The notes under the pieces were generated by a model. It worked only from the letters and a program-made list of their open reading frames with translations, was not told where the DNA came from and did not search any database. Positions 50,281-60,743 of a stretch of DNA of 64,000 nt are shown piece by piece. The position numbers and the translations under genes were made by a program. How positions within the stretch are numbered: the first letter of the stretch is position 1; every line of letters starts with the position of its first letter. The DNA is from Streptomyces populi (lineage in GTDB: Bacteria; Actinomycetota; Actinomycetes; Streptomycetales; Streptomycetaceae): assembly GCF_002911015.1 (NCBI RefSeq), contig NZ_KZ626881.1, forward strand, positions 1 to 64,000. The letters run 5' to 3'.

Positions 50281-50943
50281 ATGGCACTTCGCCGTACCCT
50301 CCTCCGCCGGACCGTGGCCCCGGCCGCCGCCATCACCGCAGCGGTGGTGCTGGCCGCCTGCGGCAGCAGCGATTCCTCCTCGTCGGAGCACACGGGCCAC
50401 GACATGGGGGCGATGTCCACCGCCGGCCCTTCGGGCACCGCTTCTGCCGCGCAGGGCGGCCACAACGCGCAGGACGTGTCGTTCGCCCAGGGGATGATCC
50501 CGCACCACCGGCAGGCCGTGGCCATGGCCGGCCTGGCCGCCTCCCGGGCGAAGTCCCAGCAGGTGAAGGACCTGGCCGCGAAGATCGAGCAGGCGCAGGA
50601 TCCTGAGATCGACACCATGTCCGGCTGGCTGAAGGCCTGGGACGCGAAGGTCCCGGGCACCAGCCCGTCCGGCACTGAGGACATGCCCGGCATGGACCAC
50701 TCCGGCTCAGCGATGCCCGGCATGATGTCGAGCGGGGACATGGCCGAGCTGAAGGGGCTCTCCGGTGACGCCTTCGACAAGGCGTTCCTGCACATGATGA
50801 TCAGCCATCACGAAGGCGCGATCGCGATGGCGAAGACCGAGCGGGCCAAGGGCTCCTACGGCCCCGCCACGACGATGGCGAAGTCGATCGTCACCTCGCA
50901 GTCGTCCGAGATCACCGGCATGGACGAGATGCTCGGCAACTAG
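50281..50943 (+). CDS. DUF305 family lipoprotein
   Basis: 220 residues. Signal with lipobox AAVVLAACGSS. DUF305 has two copies of the motif with paired His: FAQGMIPHHRQAVAMA and LHMMISHHEGAIAMAKTE. A Met/His-rich linker (MPGMDHSGSAMPGMMSSG) lies between them. This ferritin-like helical family is linked to copper resistance at the cell surface. ATG 50281 is preceded by AAGGAG. Confidence 0.88.
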   Translation: MALRRTLLRRTVAPAAAITAAVVLAACGSSDSSSSEHTGHDMGAMSTAGPSGTASAAQGGHNAQDVSFAQGMIPHHRQAVAMAGLAASRAKSQQVKDLAAKIEQAQDPEIDTMSGWLKAWDAKVPGTSPSGTEDMPGMDHSGSAMPGMMSSGDMAELKGLSGDAFDKAFLHMMISHHEGAIAMAKTERAKGSYGPATTMAKSIVTSQSSEITGMDEMLGN

Positions 50944-51351
50944 GGCGTGTTCCGGAAGTCCGCCCCGTCGTGACGCACGGCCCCGTCGTGACGCACGGCC
51001 CGGTCGCCGCGCCGGGTGACATCCGGCGGCCAGAACGATCGGGTGGCTGGACGCATGCGGGGCCGGGGAGACCGTGCCCGAGGCCGGTGGGTCCGAACTC
51101 GTCTTCTGTACGGACGAGTTCGGGCCGCCGACCTCCGGTCCCACCGGATCGAGGCCCGGTTCACTCGTGGTCGGGGCGCTGCCCGGGGCACGATCCGTGA
51201 ACGAGCGGTCCGTCGGCGTAAACCGGTTCACCGGTACGACGTCCGTCTGGAAGCCTGGCCCTCCCCGGCGATCGACGGGGCGGGGGGACGACGCCGGTGG
51301 CGGGTCTCCGGCGGAGTGGGGCGGCGTGGAACTCGCGAGGAGGTGTCCGTG
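50944..51351. other. intergenic stretch with an 18-bp exact tandem repeat
   Basis: CCCCGTCGTGACGCACGG occurs at 50963-50980 and 50981-50998. The remaining 350 bp shows Arg-rich frames only. TAGGGCGTGTTCCGGAAG at the DUF305 stop is insertion-sequence-end-like, but no element is present. Confidence 0.4.
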
Positions 51352-52104
51352 GTGCGGGACGAGACGTGGGACGGGTGGCTGCGGCAGTCGCCGCCGGGAA
51401 CCGAACTGCTCGTATGGTGGCAGGAGGCACGGGACGGGATGCGTCGGGTCGGCCGGGACGCCTATCGGGAGCGCCTCGTCGACCTCTTGTCCGCCGCGTC
51501 CCCGCGCGACTGCGCGGCGGCGGGGTTCGGGTGCACGCGGCGCATCGATCGCGCCTGCCGCGAACCGTCGGTCTGCCGACTGGATCCTGCCGTGCCGTCG
51601 GCCGCCGAGGAGGAGGTTCCGCATGGCGAGCGTGAGGGTCCGGTCCGGGGTGCCTGCGGCGGATTCCACGGTTTCCGGGCGGACTTCGAGGTCCATGTAC
51701 GGTTCAGCGGTGGCGACGACCGGCATCGCGCGGTGTTCTGGCGCGACACGTCGGCGTCGGCCGTGCGGCTGTGGGTGGACGGTGTCCCGGTCGGTTCCGG
51801 GACCGGTCCGGACTCGTACGGGCACTGGCTCGACGGCAGGTTCCTGGTGGTGCGGGTGGAAGGGCCGGACGATCATCCCCGGCAGTCGTACGGGCCGGGG
51901 ACGCTGGTCACCGGTATCGTCTCCGTCCTGATCCACGACGCCGCCCACGGTTCTGCTCGGACACTGGTCCCGGGACCCCACGAGACGTGGACCGATCCCC
52001 AGGTGGTCCTGGCCGGTGAGACCCTGCGGGTGTACGCGACCCGCGAGGCCCGGGCCGCCGACGTACCCGACCGGATCCTGCCGGTCCGGCCGGCCCCGGA
52101 GTGA
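51352..52104 (+). CDS. hypothetical protein
   Basis: 250 residues from GTG 51352, with AGGAGG eight bases before it. Trp-rich start (DETWDGWLRQSPPGTELLVW) and a Cys-rich segment (DCAAAGFGCTRRIDRACREP, SVCRLD), then a beta-rich part (FEVHVRFSGGDDRHRAVFWR). Possible metal-binding Cys cluster. Family not recognised. The frame extends upstream to 51016, but the extension is Arg-rich and noncoding in character. Confidence 0.5.
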   Translation: MRDETWDGWLRQSPPGTELLVWWQEARDGMRRVGRDAYRERLVDLLSAASPRDCAAAGFGCTRRIDRACREPSVCRLDPAVPSAAEEEVPHGEREGPVRGACGGFHGFRADFEVHVRFSGGDDRHRAVFWRDTSASAVRLWVDGVPVGSGTGPDSYGHWLDGRFLVVRVEGPDDHPRQSYGPGTLVTGIVSVLIHDAAHGSARTLVPGPHETWTDPQVVLAGETLRVYATREARAADVPDRILPVRPAPE

Positions 52105-52176
52105 CGGCGGGAACTCCCGCGGTCGTCCCGTACCGAATCCCCGCATCCATCCACCGACGGACCGCAGGAGCAGCAG

Positions 52177-52449
52177 GTGGGCGGGCGGCTGGGGAACACC
52201 GTGCGGCTGTGGTCCCAGGAATACCGTATCCACCGCCAATGGCTCTGGCCGAAGCTGCTCTTCACGGTGACCGCCGACGGGCGCACCGTCCTGCGGGTCC
52301 GCGAGCGGTTCAGGGGCAACGGTGGCGCCCGCGTCTTCGACACGCACAGCGACGCCGCACTCGACCCGGTCGTCACGCTCGCCCTGCTCCTGCTGGAGGG
52401 ACGCCCCCACAGGATGGGCCTCGGCCGTGGCGGCTCCACCCCGCCCTGA
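52177..52449 (+). CDS. small hypothetical protein
   Basis: 90 residues from GTG 52177 preceded by GCAGGAG. The sequence NTVRLWSQEYRIHRQWLWPK, then LFTVTADGRTVLRVRERFRG, suggests a small beta-barrel-like domain; not assigned to a family. Probably in an operon with the hypothetical gene 72 bp upstream. Confidence 0.5.
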   Translation: MGGRLGNTVRLWSQEYRIHRQWLWPKLLFTVTADGRTVLRVRERFRGNGGARVFDTHSDAALDPVVTLALLLLEGRPHRMGLGRGGSTPP

Positions 52450-52624
52450 GCCACCGCTCTCCCAGGCCCCCGCGTCGTCTCCGCCCCCACAGGAGGGAAA
52501 GGGGCCGGAGGGTGTGGGCCTCACGGCACCCCGGCCGGAAATATGACCGATAGCCGACAGCTCCTCACTCTCCGGAATGCCATCTACCTCTCAGGGAAGA
52601 TCGGCACGCCGCGGGAGGGAACGA

Positions 52625-55279
52625 GTGGGGAACCCGATGGCCGAACGGGGCGAGGCAGCCGCCCTCGCGGAGGAGGCGGGGGCGTCCGCGCGAGCCGGGA
52701 CCGGGCGCTGGCTGTTGGTCAGAGCGCTGCCCGGCATGGGTCGCACCGCCTTGCTCGACGAAGTGGTCCGGCGGGAGTCGGCGCGTGGAGCGATGGCCGT
52801 CCGGCAGGCGCGCGGTTCGCGCGAGGAGGGGGCGTTCCCGTTCGCCCTGTTGCGGCAGCTCTTTCCGGTGACGGAGGAGGAGATGCCCTTCGTCTGTGAA
52901 TCCTCCGCGGCCGAACAGCGGACATTTCACCGTCTTCTCGTCGAAGTGGCCCGGGACGCCCGCCGAAAGCCCCTGCTGCTGGCCGTCGACGACCTGCACG
53001 AGGCCGACGCACCGTCGAAGCGCTGGCTCGGCTACCTGGCCCGTCGGCTCGCGGGACTGCCGGTGTTCCTCCTGCTGACCGCGAGCGCCGACGGGTTCGT
53101 CGGCCCGCTGCCCGAGGCTGCCGGAACCACGTCGCACCTGGACCCGCTCAGCCCGGCCGCCGTCCGCCGGCTCGCCGGCAGCGCCGCGGCGGCGGCGCAC
53201 GGCAACCCGGCCCTCGTCCATGCCCTCCTCGCCGACGCGGCGGGCGGGCCCGGACCGAGCCGCTACGGCCGGACGGTCGCCGGCTGGGTCCGGTCCGCCG
53301 ACCCGGTCGTCCGCGCCCTCCTCCTCGCCCTGGCCGTCGCCGCGCAGCACTGCCCGCACCCCCGTGCCGTGATGCGCGAAGTCGCGGCACTGGGCCCGGA
53401 GTTCCGCACCCCGCCGGCCGGCGCCGACCACCTCGCGCGGATCCTGTGCGAGCCGTCGGCCCGCGAGGCCGCCCTCGGCGCCGCCCATCCGGCCGAACTC
53501 GCCGTGATCCGCGGCCGGATGGCGCGCGAGCTCGACGAGAGTGGCGCGTCCGCAGCGACCGTCGCCGCCCATCTCGTGCACCTCGACCCGCTCCCGGAGC
53601 GGTGGATGACACAGTCCCTGGAGGACGCCGCCGAGGAAGCGCTCCGCGAGGGCCGGACGGCGCAGGCCGTCGCCTTCCTCCGCCACGCGCTCACCGGCCC
53701 CCTTCCGGTGGGCCGCCGCGCCGACATCACCCTGCGCCTGGGCGCCCTCGAACTGCGCCACAACGCCGACGCCGGCGTCCGCCGCCTGCGCGCCGCCCTG
53801 GAGTTGCACGCCGATCCGGGCGACCGCGCCGCTGCCGCATCGGCCCTCGGCACGGCCCTGGCCGCACAGGGACGGACGGAGAGCGCGCTGAAGGTCCTGC
53901 ACCGCGAGAACCGGACGGCGGACGACGCCGGGTGCGCCGACGCCCTCCGCTCGGTCACCGCCCTCATCGCCTCGCACGACGCCGTCGCCTGGCGTGACGC
54001 GGTGGCCGGGATGCGGGAGTCGGCGGTTACCGCGTCCGCAGCGACCGAGCCGCTGATACGCGCGCTGGTCGCCGAGTACGACGCGGGGGCGGGCCGGCTG
54101 TCCGCAGCCGCGGTGCTCGACCTGGTGCTGCCGCGGCTCGCGTCGCCGGAGCCGGTCGAACCGAGGATCCGCACCGCCTGGCTCGGCAGCGCGGCCACCC
54201 TGCTCCAGTGGGCCGACCGGCTCACCGACGCCCGTGCCCTCGCCGACGCGTGCCTCCCCGCGCCGCCCGCCCTGCCCGACCCGGCCGACGTCGGCCACCA
54301 GTGCCTGGTCAGTGTGCGGGCCGAAGCCGCCCTGATGGCCGGTGACTTCGGCCGTGTCCTCGCCGAGAACACCCCGCTGCTGGACGCCTGCACGGAACGC
54401 GGCATCCGCCTGACCCACCTCACGGCCATGGTCGCCCTCGCCCGGCACGAACTCGGCGAGCACGAGGCGGCCTGGCGGCTCCTGGGACGCGGCGGAGCGG
54501 AGAACCCGGACAGTTCCTGGGAGTGGAACGAACTCCACTACGCCCGAGGTGTCCTGCACGCGTACGAGGGCGACCACCGGGCGGCACTCGACGCCTTCCT
54601 GGCCTGCGGGGCCGGTCAGGACGCCCGCGACTTCGTCAGCCCGGTGGCCACGCCGTGGCGCTCCGGTGCGGCCCTGGCGCTGGCGCGGCTCGGCCGGCCG
54701 GTGGAGGGCCGCGCGCTCGCGGACGAGGAGCTGGCGCACGCCCGCACCTGGGGCACCCCGCGCACGGTCGGCCGGGCGCTGCGGGCCCGTGCCGCCGTGG
54801 TCGGCAGTCGGCAGGCGCTGGAGTCGCTGACCGAGTCGGTGGCGTTGCTCCGGACGGCGCCCGCGCCCGTGGAGCTGGTCGAGTCGCTGCTGGACCTGGG
54901 CCGGGCACGGGTCCAGGTCGGCAACCGACGCAAGGGAAGCGCCGATCTCCGCGAGGCGTACGACCTGGCGGTCCAGCTGCTCGCCCCCTCTTCCACCGGT
55001 CGGGGCAGGGTGGTCGTCGAGGCCCGGGACGCCGTCGCCGCCAACGCCACCCGCCGAACGTGCCGGACGGCGCCGGTGGACGGCGACAGCCCGCTCAGCC
55101 CGTCCGAGCGACGGATCGTCGGCCTCGCCGTCCAGGGCCGGACGAACGTGCAGATCTGTGCCGAACTCCACCTCTCCCGCCGCACGGTGGAAACCCACCT
55201 CACCAACGCCTACCGCAAGCTCGGCGTCACCCGCCGCACGCAACTCGTGGCCAGGCTCGCGGAGTTCGGAGCGACCTGA
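52625..55279 (+). CDS. LAL-type LuxR family regulator with AAA ATPase domain
   Basis: 884 residues from GTG 52625 with GGGAGG before it (ATG 52637 is an alternative). The N-terminal NTPase has a Walker-A-like LVRALPGMGRTALL, in which the usual Lys is Arg, and Walker B LLLAVDDLHEAD. A long helical TPR-like middle follows. The C-terminal LuxR HTH is LSPSERRIVGLAVQGRTNVQICAELHLSRRTVETHLTNAYRKLGV. LAL proteins often activate secondary-metabolite clusters. The Arg in place of Lys questions ATP turnover. Genes immediately downstream encode secreted proteins. Confidence 0.88.
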   Translation: MGNPMAERGEAAALAEEAGASARAGTGRWLLVRALPGMGRTALLDEVVRRESARGAMAVRQARGSREEGAFPFALLRQLFPVTEEEMPFVCESSAAEQRTFHRLLVEVARDARRKPLLLAVDDLHEADAPSKRWLGYLARRLAGLPVFLLLTASADGFVGPLPEAAGTTSHLDPLSPAAVRRLAGSAAAAAHGNPALVHALLADAAGGPGPSRYGRTVAGWVRSADPVVRALLLALAVAAQHCPHPRAVMREVAALGPEFRTPPAGADHLARILCEPSAREAALGAAHPAELAVIRGRMARELDESGASAATVAAHLVHLDPLPERWMTQSLEDAAEEALREGRTAQAVAFLRHALTGPLPVGRRADITLRLGALELRHNADAGVRRLRAALELHADPGDRAAAASALGTALAAQGRTESALKVLHRENRTADDAGCADALRSVTALIASHDAVAWRDAVAGMRESAVTASAATEPLIRALVAEYDAGAGRLSAAAVLDLVLPRLASPEPVEPRIRTAWLGSAATLLQWADRLTDARALADACLPAPPALPDPADVGHQCLVSVRAEAALMAGDFGRVLAENTPLLDACTERGIRLTHLTAMVALARHELGEHEAAWRLLGRGGAENPDSSWEWNELHYARGVLHAYEGDHRAALDAFLACGAGQDARDFVSPVATPWRSGAALALARLGRPVEGRALADEELAHARTWGTPRTVGRALRARAAVVGSRQALESLTESVALLRTAPAPVELVESLLDLGRARVQVGNRRKGSADLREAYDLAVQLLAPSSTGRGRVVVEARDAVAANATRRTCRTAPVDGDSPLSPSERRIVGLAVQGRTNVQICAELHLSRRTVETHLTNAYRKLGVTRRTQLVARLAEFGAT

Positions 55280-55416
55280 ACCGCGAACGCGCACGGTCCC
55301 GGAACGGCTCGTGGTTTTCCACGATGCCCGCCGTTCCGCCGGCCCGGCAGGGTGGGTCGTGCCCGGTGCACCACACCTCCACCCTCCGCCGGGCCGGATG
55401 AGAAAGGCACACGGAG

Positions 55417-55764
55417 ATGCCCGTCCCCACCCACCCCACCGTCCGACGTCTCCTCGGCACCGTCGGCTTCACCGTCGTGGCGGCCGTCATGGCGGCCGGG
55501 GCCCTCGCCCCGCCCGCCACCGCCGCCGATTCCCCCGCGGCGGCCGCCGCGTCCGCGGACCCGAGTCGTTCGGCGATCGCGGCGCAGGCTCCCGCGGCCG
55601 CACCTCGGATCGCCGCCGACTTCCGCCACTGGGGCGGCTCGTACCCCGACAAGGCGTCGGCCGAGGCGGCCGGTGCGCTGCTGATGCTCGCCGGCACCGC
55701 CGCGGCTTACACGGTCGAGTACATCTGGACCCACGGCTCCGAGTGGGTCCTCTGGTACTGGTAG
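55417..55764 (+). CDS. small secreted protein with aromatic C-terminus
   Basis: 115 residues. Signal peptide VRRLLGTVGFTVVAAVMAAG with a likely cut after PPATAA. The Ala-rich mature part ends in a hydrophobic/aromatic tail (AYTVEYIWTHGSEWVLWYW). No family recognised. It lies 59 bp before the ET79-like gene in the same direction, probably co-transcribed. Confidence 0.55.
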   Translation: MPVPTHPTVRRLLGTVGFTVVAAVMAAGALAPPATAADSPAAAAASADPSRSAIAAQAPAAAPRIAADFRHWGGSYPDKASAEAAGALLMLAGTAAAYTVEYIWTHGSEWVLWYW

Positions 55765-55823
55765 GCCGCGAGCGCCGCGTGATCCCTCCCGTCATCCCTC
55801 CCGACCGAAAGGTGACCGTCCTG

Positions 55824-56759
55824 ATGAGCACGAAGCGCCTGCCCCGAACCTCCGCCGCCGGTACGCCCCGCGCGGTGGCCACGTCCCTGGTGAGCGCCGC
55901 CCTGGTGATCGGCGGCCTCGTCGCGGCGGCCCCGGCCGCCCAAGCCGCCCCGGCGGTTTCCGCTCCCGTCTCCGCGTCCGCGGGGCAGGACGCGGCCCGG
56001 CCAGCCGCGGCCCCGTCCGCCGCGCGCAGCACCGGCGTGACGGTGAACAACTACAGCAGCAGCGGCATGCAGCGGGTCTGGGCCAGCCTCGCCCACGGGT
56101 GCTGGACCGACGGACAGCTGCCGACCGACTACCTGCCCAGCGGCAAGTCCACCGCGTGGGGCAGTCAGTCCTGCGGCTTCATGACCGGCACCGAGGGCGA
56201 GGCCGACTTCGCGGTCGACGGCGGGCAGGTCAAGATCCACTGGGACAACCCGTGGGCGGGTTCCAACAGTTACTCCTGCAGCGTCCCGGACGGCTACTCG
56301 TGCACGCGTAACGGTGGCAGCGGCGACAACGCCAACGTCGCCTTCACGGTCACGGGCGGCCCCCGGCGGCTGAAGGCCCTGACGAAGGCTCACAGCCCGG
56401 CCACCGCCCAGGCCGCGCGCAGCACGTACGTCACGCTCAACAACAACACCGGCAGTCTGCTCGGTCGCACCTACGACCGCCTCGACGGGGGCATCTGGAC
56501 CGACAACCAGCTGCCCCCGGGCAACATCCCGCCGGGCCGCAGCGGTTCGTGGCAGAGCGAGTCGGACGGCTTCATGACCGGCACCGAGGGCGAGGTCCAG
56601 TATCTCCTCGCCGGGGCCGGCTACGTGACCGTGCACTGGAACAACCCCTACGCAGGCTCGAACAGCTACTCCTGCACCGTGCCCGCGCACCACACCTGCT
56701 CGCGCACCGGTGGCGGCGGCAACAACGCGACGGTGGCGTTCACCGTTTCCCACGACTGA
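55824..56759 (+). CDS. secreted tandem-duplicated crystal-protein ET79-like protein
   Basis: 311 residues. Signal peptide to about residue 38, then two copies of a 110-residue domain. Copy 1 has STGVTVNNYSSSGMQ, GCWTDGQLP, GFMTGTEGEA, IHWDNPWAGSNSYSC. Copy 2 has STYVTLNNNTGS, GIWTDNQLPP, GFMTGTEGEV, VHWNNPYAGSNSYSC. The motif set resembles the Bacillus crystal protein ET79 and aegerolysin-like lipid-binding beta-sandwich proteins. Each copy has a pair of Cys near its end (SYSC...CT/CS). Function unknown; membrane-lipid binding is possible. Confidence 0.75.
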   Translation: MSTKRLPRTSAAGTPRAVATSLVSAALVIGGLVAAAPAAQAAPAVSAPVSASAGQDAARPAAAPSAARSTGVTVNNYSSSGMQRVWASLAHGCWTDGQLPTDYLPSGKSTAWGSQSCGFMTGTEGEADFAVDGGQVKIHWDNPWAGSNSYSCSVPDGYSCTRNGGSGDNANVAFTVTGGPRRLKALTKAHSPATAQAARSTYVTLNNNTGSLLGRTYDRLDGGIWTDNQLPPGNIPPGRSGSWQSESDGFMTGTEGEVQYLLAGAGYVTVHWNNPYAGSNSYSCTVPAHHTCSRTGGGGNNATVAFTVSHD

Positions 56760-56772
56760 CGCTTTCCCCGGC

Positions 56773-56802
56773 AGGTGGCCCGGCCGTCGCGCCGGGCCAC
56801 CT
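56773..56802. terminator. strong hairpin terminator
   Basis: Perfect 12-bp arms AGGTGGCCCGGC and complement with loop CGTCGC, 13 bp after the ET79-like gene. Confidence 0.7.
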
Positions 56803-57027
56803 CTGCGCGCGTCTGCCCGCCACCTTTCCCGGGCGTCACCGGCCTCGGCTCGTCAAGGCGACGCCGGTTCGTGGGACCGCAGGACATCCGTCCCTGGCCG
56901 ACTTCCGGCGGCAGCCCCGTCGAGCCGGTGAGGGTGCGTCCGTACGGGCAGCGATGTCTCCGGTGAAGGGGTGTCCGTCGGTGGTGGGAGTCGCACCGCG
57001 GCCTTCGGTGGATCCCGCCGGGGTGGT

Positions 57028-58848
57028 TCAGGCCCAAGCGCTGCCCACCAGATAGGTGACGCCTATGAGGACGGCCAGGATCAGCGTCGGTATCGCCAGC
57101 CATTTCACGACGGAGGTCAGTGTGTGCGCGGTTTTCCCCGCTCGCTTCGTGTAGTGCTCCTGCCGGGCTCCCAGATCGTGCCGGGCAAACGCGCCGATGA
57201 CGAGCGCCACCGCACCGGTGATCAGGCACAGGATGAGCGGCAGGAACATTCCCTGCTCGCGGACGTAGTACTCGATGTCACCGGTCGCCCCTTTGTGGCT
57301 CCGTTCCGACACGGCCATCGCCGCGGCCTGGATGGCCCGTATGAGTGTGGAGACCGCCGTGACGGCGAGGGCGAGAGCGGCACCGGCGAGGACGGGAGCG
57401 CGGCGGGACGGGGACGGCTGGTCCGTGCGTGTCCGAGGTGCGGGGGTCACGGGCGGTGGCTTGAAGCGAGGCGGGTTGTAGGGAGACTCGAGGATCACCG
57501 TGTCCTGCGTGCTCTTCGGTCCTTGCGGCGGCCTCGTGGGGCCGTTGGAGGACCCGGGTCCTGGCTCCGTGCGGAGTCCGGGCCCGGGTGCCGGGCCCAC
57601 CACCGCTTCGACGTGGATCACCGACTCCTCGGCCACCCCTTTCAGCACGATGTCGCCGGACAGGCGCCCCTCGGCGGCCGTGTCGATGTGGACCTCCAGA
57701 CCGCTCAGGGTCGGATCGACCCGCAGCCACGGCTTCTGGGGCTGGGCCATGCAGTGACGGGCCAGTGGCGGGCCGTGCATGGTCACGGCCTGCTTCCGAG
57801 ACGGTGAGCCCCTCGGGAGCAGGCCGAAGTCCAGGTGGTCCGGGGAGGGTGCCAGGCGGATCTCGTTCAGGGCCTCGGTCGCCAGTTCGGCGATCTGCTG
57901 GATGTCGTTGCGCGCGACCTCCGCCAAGTGCTGACGCGCCCCTTCCGCCACGGGCAGTTCCGTGTGCCGCAGTCGTTTGTGCAGCTCCATCACGGCACCC
58001 TGCCGCGTGAGGACGTCCTCGCTTCTCATGGCCGCTTGCAGGGAGAGCGGCGAGGGAACGGCGACGATCTTGATGCGGCCGCGCCGGCTGTGCGCCAGAT
58101 GCAGCTCTCCGCGCATCTCCGCCGCTTTTTTCGGCGTCTGATGGGGGTTCTGCTCCCGTACGTGTCTGTAGACATACTCATACAGGTCGTCGAGGGAGAC
58201 TTCCCCGTCCGTGTCGAGGTCGGCTTCGCCGGTCTCCAGACCTTCGACCACCGCGTGCGTGAACACCGAAGGCTGCGAAGCGGAGTCGTCGGCGAGCCGG
58301 CCGCCCTCGAAGGCGTACTCCATGGAGTCGGACGCGGTGATGACGGCCCAGCCCCGCCCGCTGGCCGGCTCGTCCTTCGCGAACGACTCCAGAACGTTGA
58401 CTTCCCCGGAAGCGCGTACGGAGGACGATCCCCGGGAGAAGGCACCGCCGTAACAGCAGTCGAGGAACAGGACCGTACGGCCGGCCCGGGTGCTGGACAT
58501 GCAGCTGCGGACGAACTGGGAAGGGACAGCCGTGGCCGCCAGCAGCGGGGGTTCGGTGTCGCTCGCGGCGAAGTACAGCTCGCCGGACTCGCTCTTGAGG
58601 CCGTGGCAGGAGAAATGCAGCAGGAGCGTGTCGGCGCGACTGCGGTCGTTGAAGAAGCCCTGGATACGTCTGCGCATGAGGTCGGCGGAGGCGTTGTGCA
58701 CGACCCCCACCTCGAAATCGCCGATCTGTGGGTCGTGCAGCACTTTCTCCAGAGCCGCAGCGTCCTGGGCAGGCGCCCTGAGTTTCTTCAGCCCCTGGTC
58801 GGCATACTGGTCGTTGGCGATGATCAGCGCATGTCTGGAATCCGTCAT
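57028..58848 (-). CDS. membrane-anchored caspase-family protease
   Basis: 606 residues. The N-terminal peptidase C14 domain has HALIIANDQYAD, the catalytic His in LLLHFSCHG (His82) and catalytic Cys in VLFLDCCYGG (Cys132). A linker with HEAT-like helices and a PH/beta segment follows, then a Pro-rich stretch. The last 120 residues hold three membrane helices (VLAGAALALAVTAVSTLI; FLPLILCLITGAVALVIGAF; WLAIPTLILAVLIGVTYLVG). Its ATG overlaps the stop of the upstream EACC1 gene. This pairing is known from predicted NTP-dependent or EAD-linked conflict systems, where the protease is the death effector. Confidence 0.85.
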   Translation of the reverse strand: MTDSRHALIIANDQYADQGLKKLRAPAQDAAALEKVLHDPQIGDFEVGVVHNASADLMRRRIQGFFNDRSRADTLLLHFSCHGLKSESGELYFAASDTEPPLLAATAVPSQFVRSCMSSTRAGRTVLFLDCCYGGAFSRGSSSVRASGEVNVLESFAKDEPASGRGWAVITASDSMEYAFEGGRLADDSASQPSVFTHAVVEGLETGEADLDTDGEVSLDDLYEYVYRHVREQNPHQTPKKAAEMRGELHLAHSRRGRIKIVAVPSPLSLQAAMRSEDVLTRQGAVMELHKRLRHTELPVAEGARQHLAEVARNDIQQIAELATEALNEIRLAPSPDHLDFGLLPRGSPSRKQAVTMHGPPLARHCMAQPQKPWLRVDPTLSGLEVHIDTAAEGRLSGDIVLKGVAEESVIHVEAVVGPAPGPGLRTEPGPGSSNGPTRPPQGPKSTQDTVILESPYNPPRFKPPPVTPAPRTRTDQPSPSRRAPVLAGAALALAVTAVSTLIRAIQAAAMAVSERSHKGATGDIEYYVREQGMFLPLILCLITGAVALVIGAFARHDLGARQEHYTKRAGKTAHTLTSVVKWLAIPTLILAVLIGVTYLVGSAWA

Positions 58849-59237
58849 GGCTCGGATCCCGCCGGTGAATGGCGTTGGAGGAACATCTCGAACGCCTCCG
58901 TAACTTGCTCGTCGGTCGCCTTGCGGATCTCCAAGACGTCGCCGTCCATCTGCAGGTGCAAGGACGGGTGCGCGTCATGGTGTCGGCCCAGCCACGACCG
59001 GATCACGGTGATCACCTGGTTCAGGGCGTTCGTCGAACTGCCCAGGGTCACCAGCAGGGCACCGATCTCGGTGCCGCCCACGGCCCGCGCTCCGGGCGGA
59101 ACCTCTGCGCCGGGGAGCGCCGTGACGTCGTCCACGTCGAGCTCGAGGAGTTCCTCGCGCAGATAGCGGGTCAGCTCCGCGACGCGTTCGGCTTCCGCGT
59201 CCTCCTCGGCAAGGAGGATCTGCAATTTGTTCTCCAC
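58845..59237 (-). CDS. EACC1-type effector-associated component
   Basis: 130 residues from a GTG start at 59237, with GAGGGG nine bases upstream. The sequence AERVAELTRYLREELLELDV, PPGARAVGGTEIGALLVTLG, IRSWLGRHHDAHPSLHLQMD, GDVLEIRKATDEQV fits the 'effector-associated constant component 1' family: a hydrophobic helical centre that may associate with membranes and a C-terminal strand unit. In known loci it is coupled to caspase, trypsin or other effector proteins. The overlap with the caspase gene (ATGA) implies production in fixed proportion. Confidence 0.75.
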   Translation of the reverse strand: MENKLQILLAEEDAEAERVAELTRYLREELLELDVDDVTALPGAEVPPGARAVGGTEIGALLVTLGSSTNALNQVITVIRSWLGRHHDAHPSLHLQMDGDVLEIRKATDEQVTEAFEMFLQRHSPAGSEP

Positions 59238-60426
<1,189 letters not shown>

Positions 60427-60720
60427 ATGTCCGATCCGATTCCCCCCGCCGACTGGGAGGAACACTTCGGTTCCGGTCCCCGGCCGGCCCCCGAGGACGT
60501 GGTTCCTCCTCGGCCGGACGTCGTACAGGTCACCCGGACCGAGGACGCCGAGGATGCCGAGGAGGACGAGAGCCGTACGGCCGCGCACCCCGGCAGTGGC
60601 CTGCCGGCGGAGGCGCCGCCCCTGCCGGCACCGCAGCCGCGGCCCGGGGAGCAGCCGCGGCCGATGTGGCGGCGTCCTCCCGGACAGCAGGACGACAAGG
60701 GGGAGCCGACACGCAGGTGA
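60427..60720 (+). CDS. small protein resembling the propeptide of the neighbouring trypsin
   Basis: 97 residues with AGGAGG six bases before the ATG. It begins MSDPIPPADWEEHFG and contains VPPRPDVVQVTR and PMWRRPPGQQDDKGEPT. The trypsin-like protein on the opposite strand begins MSQPIPPEDW and contains FPPRPEVVIVS and PLWRRAAGAQDERGEPT in the same order and spacing. Homology ends at GEPT, two residues before this protein stops and where the trypsin continues toward its catalytic domain. It is acidic, Pro-rich and probably disordered. It may be a duplicated inhibitor/adaptor or a truncated paralogue. Confidence 0.7.
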   Translation: MSDPIPPADWEEHFGSGPRPAPEDVVPPRPDVVQVTRTEDAEDAEEDESRTAAHPGSGLPAEAPPLPAPQPRPGEQPRPMWRRPPGQQDDKGEPTRR

Positions 60721-60723
60721 CGG

Positions 60724-60742
60724 CTCCCCGAACGGAGGGGAG
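60724..60742. terminator. bidirectional hairpin between convergent genes
   Basis: CTCCCC-GAACGGA-GGGGAG in the 23 bp between the stops of the propeptide-like and trypsin genes. Confidence 0.5.
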
Positions 60743-60743
60743 A

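Noticed and set aside
50963..50998. CRISPR-like repeat
   Set aside because: Two adjacent 18-bp copies without spacers; a simple duplication. No CRISPR array occurs in the window.
52565..55294. 909-codon minus-strand open frame
   Set aside because: Exact antisense of the LAL regulator, whose HTH and Walker B are recognisable.
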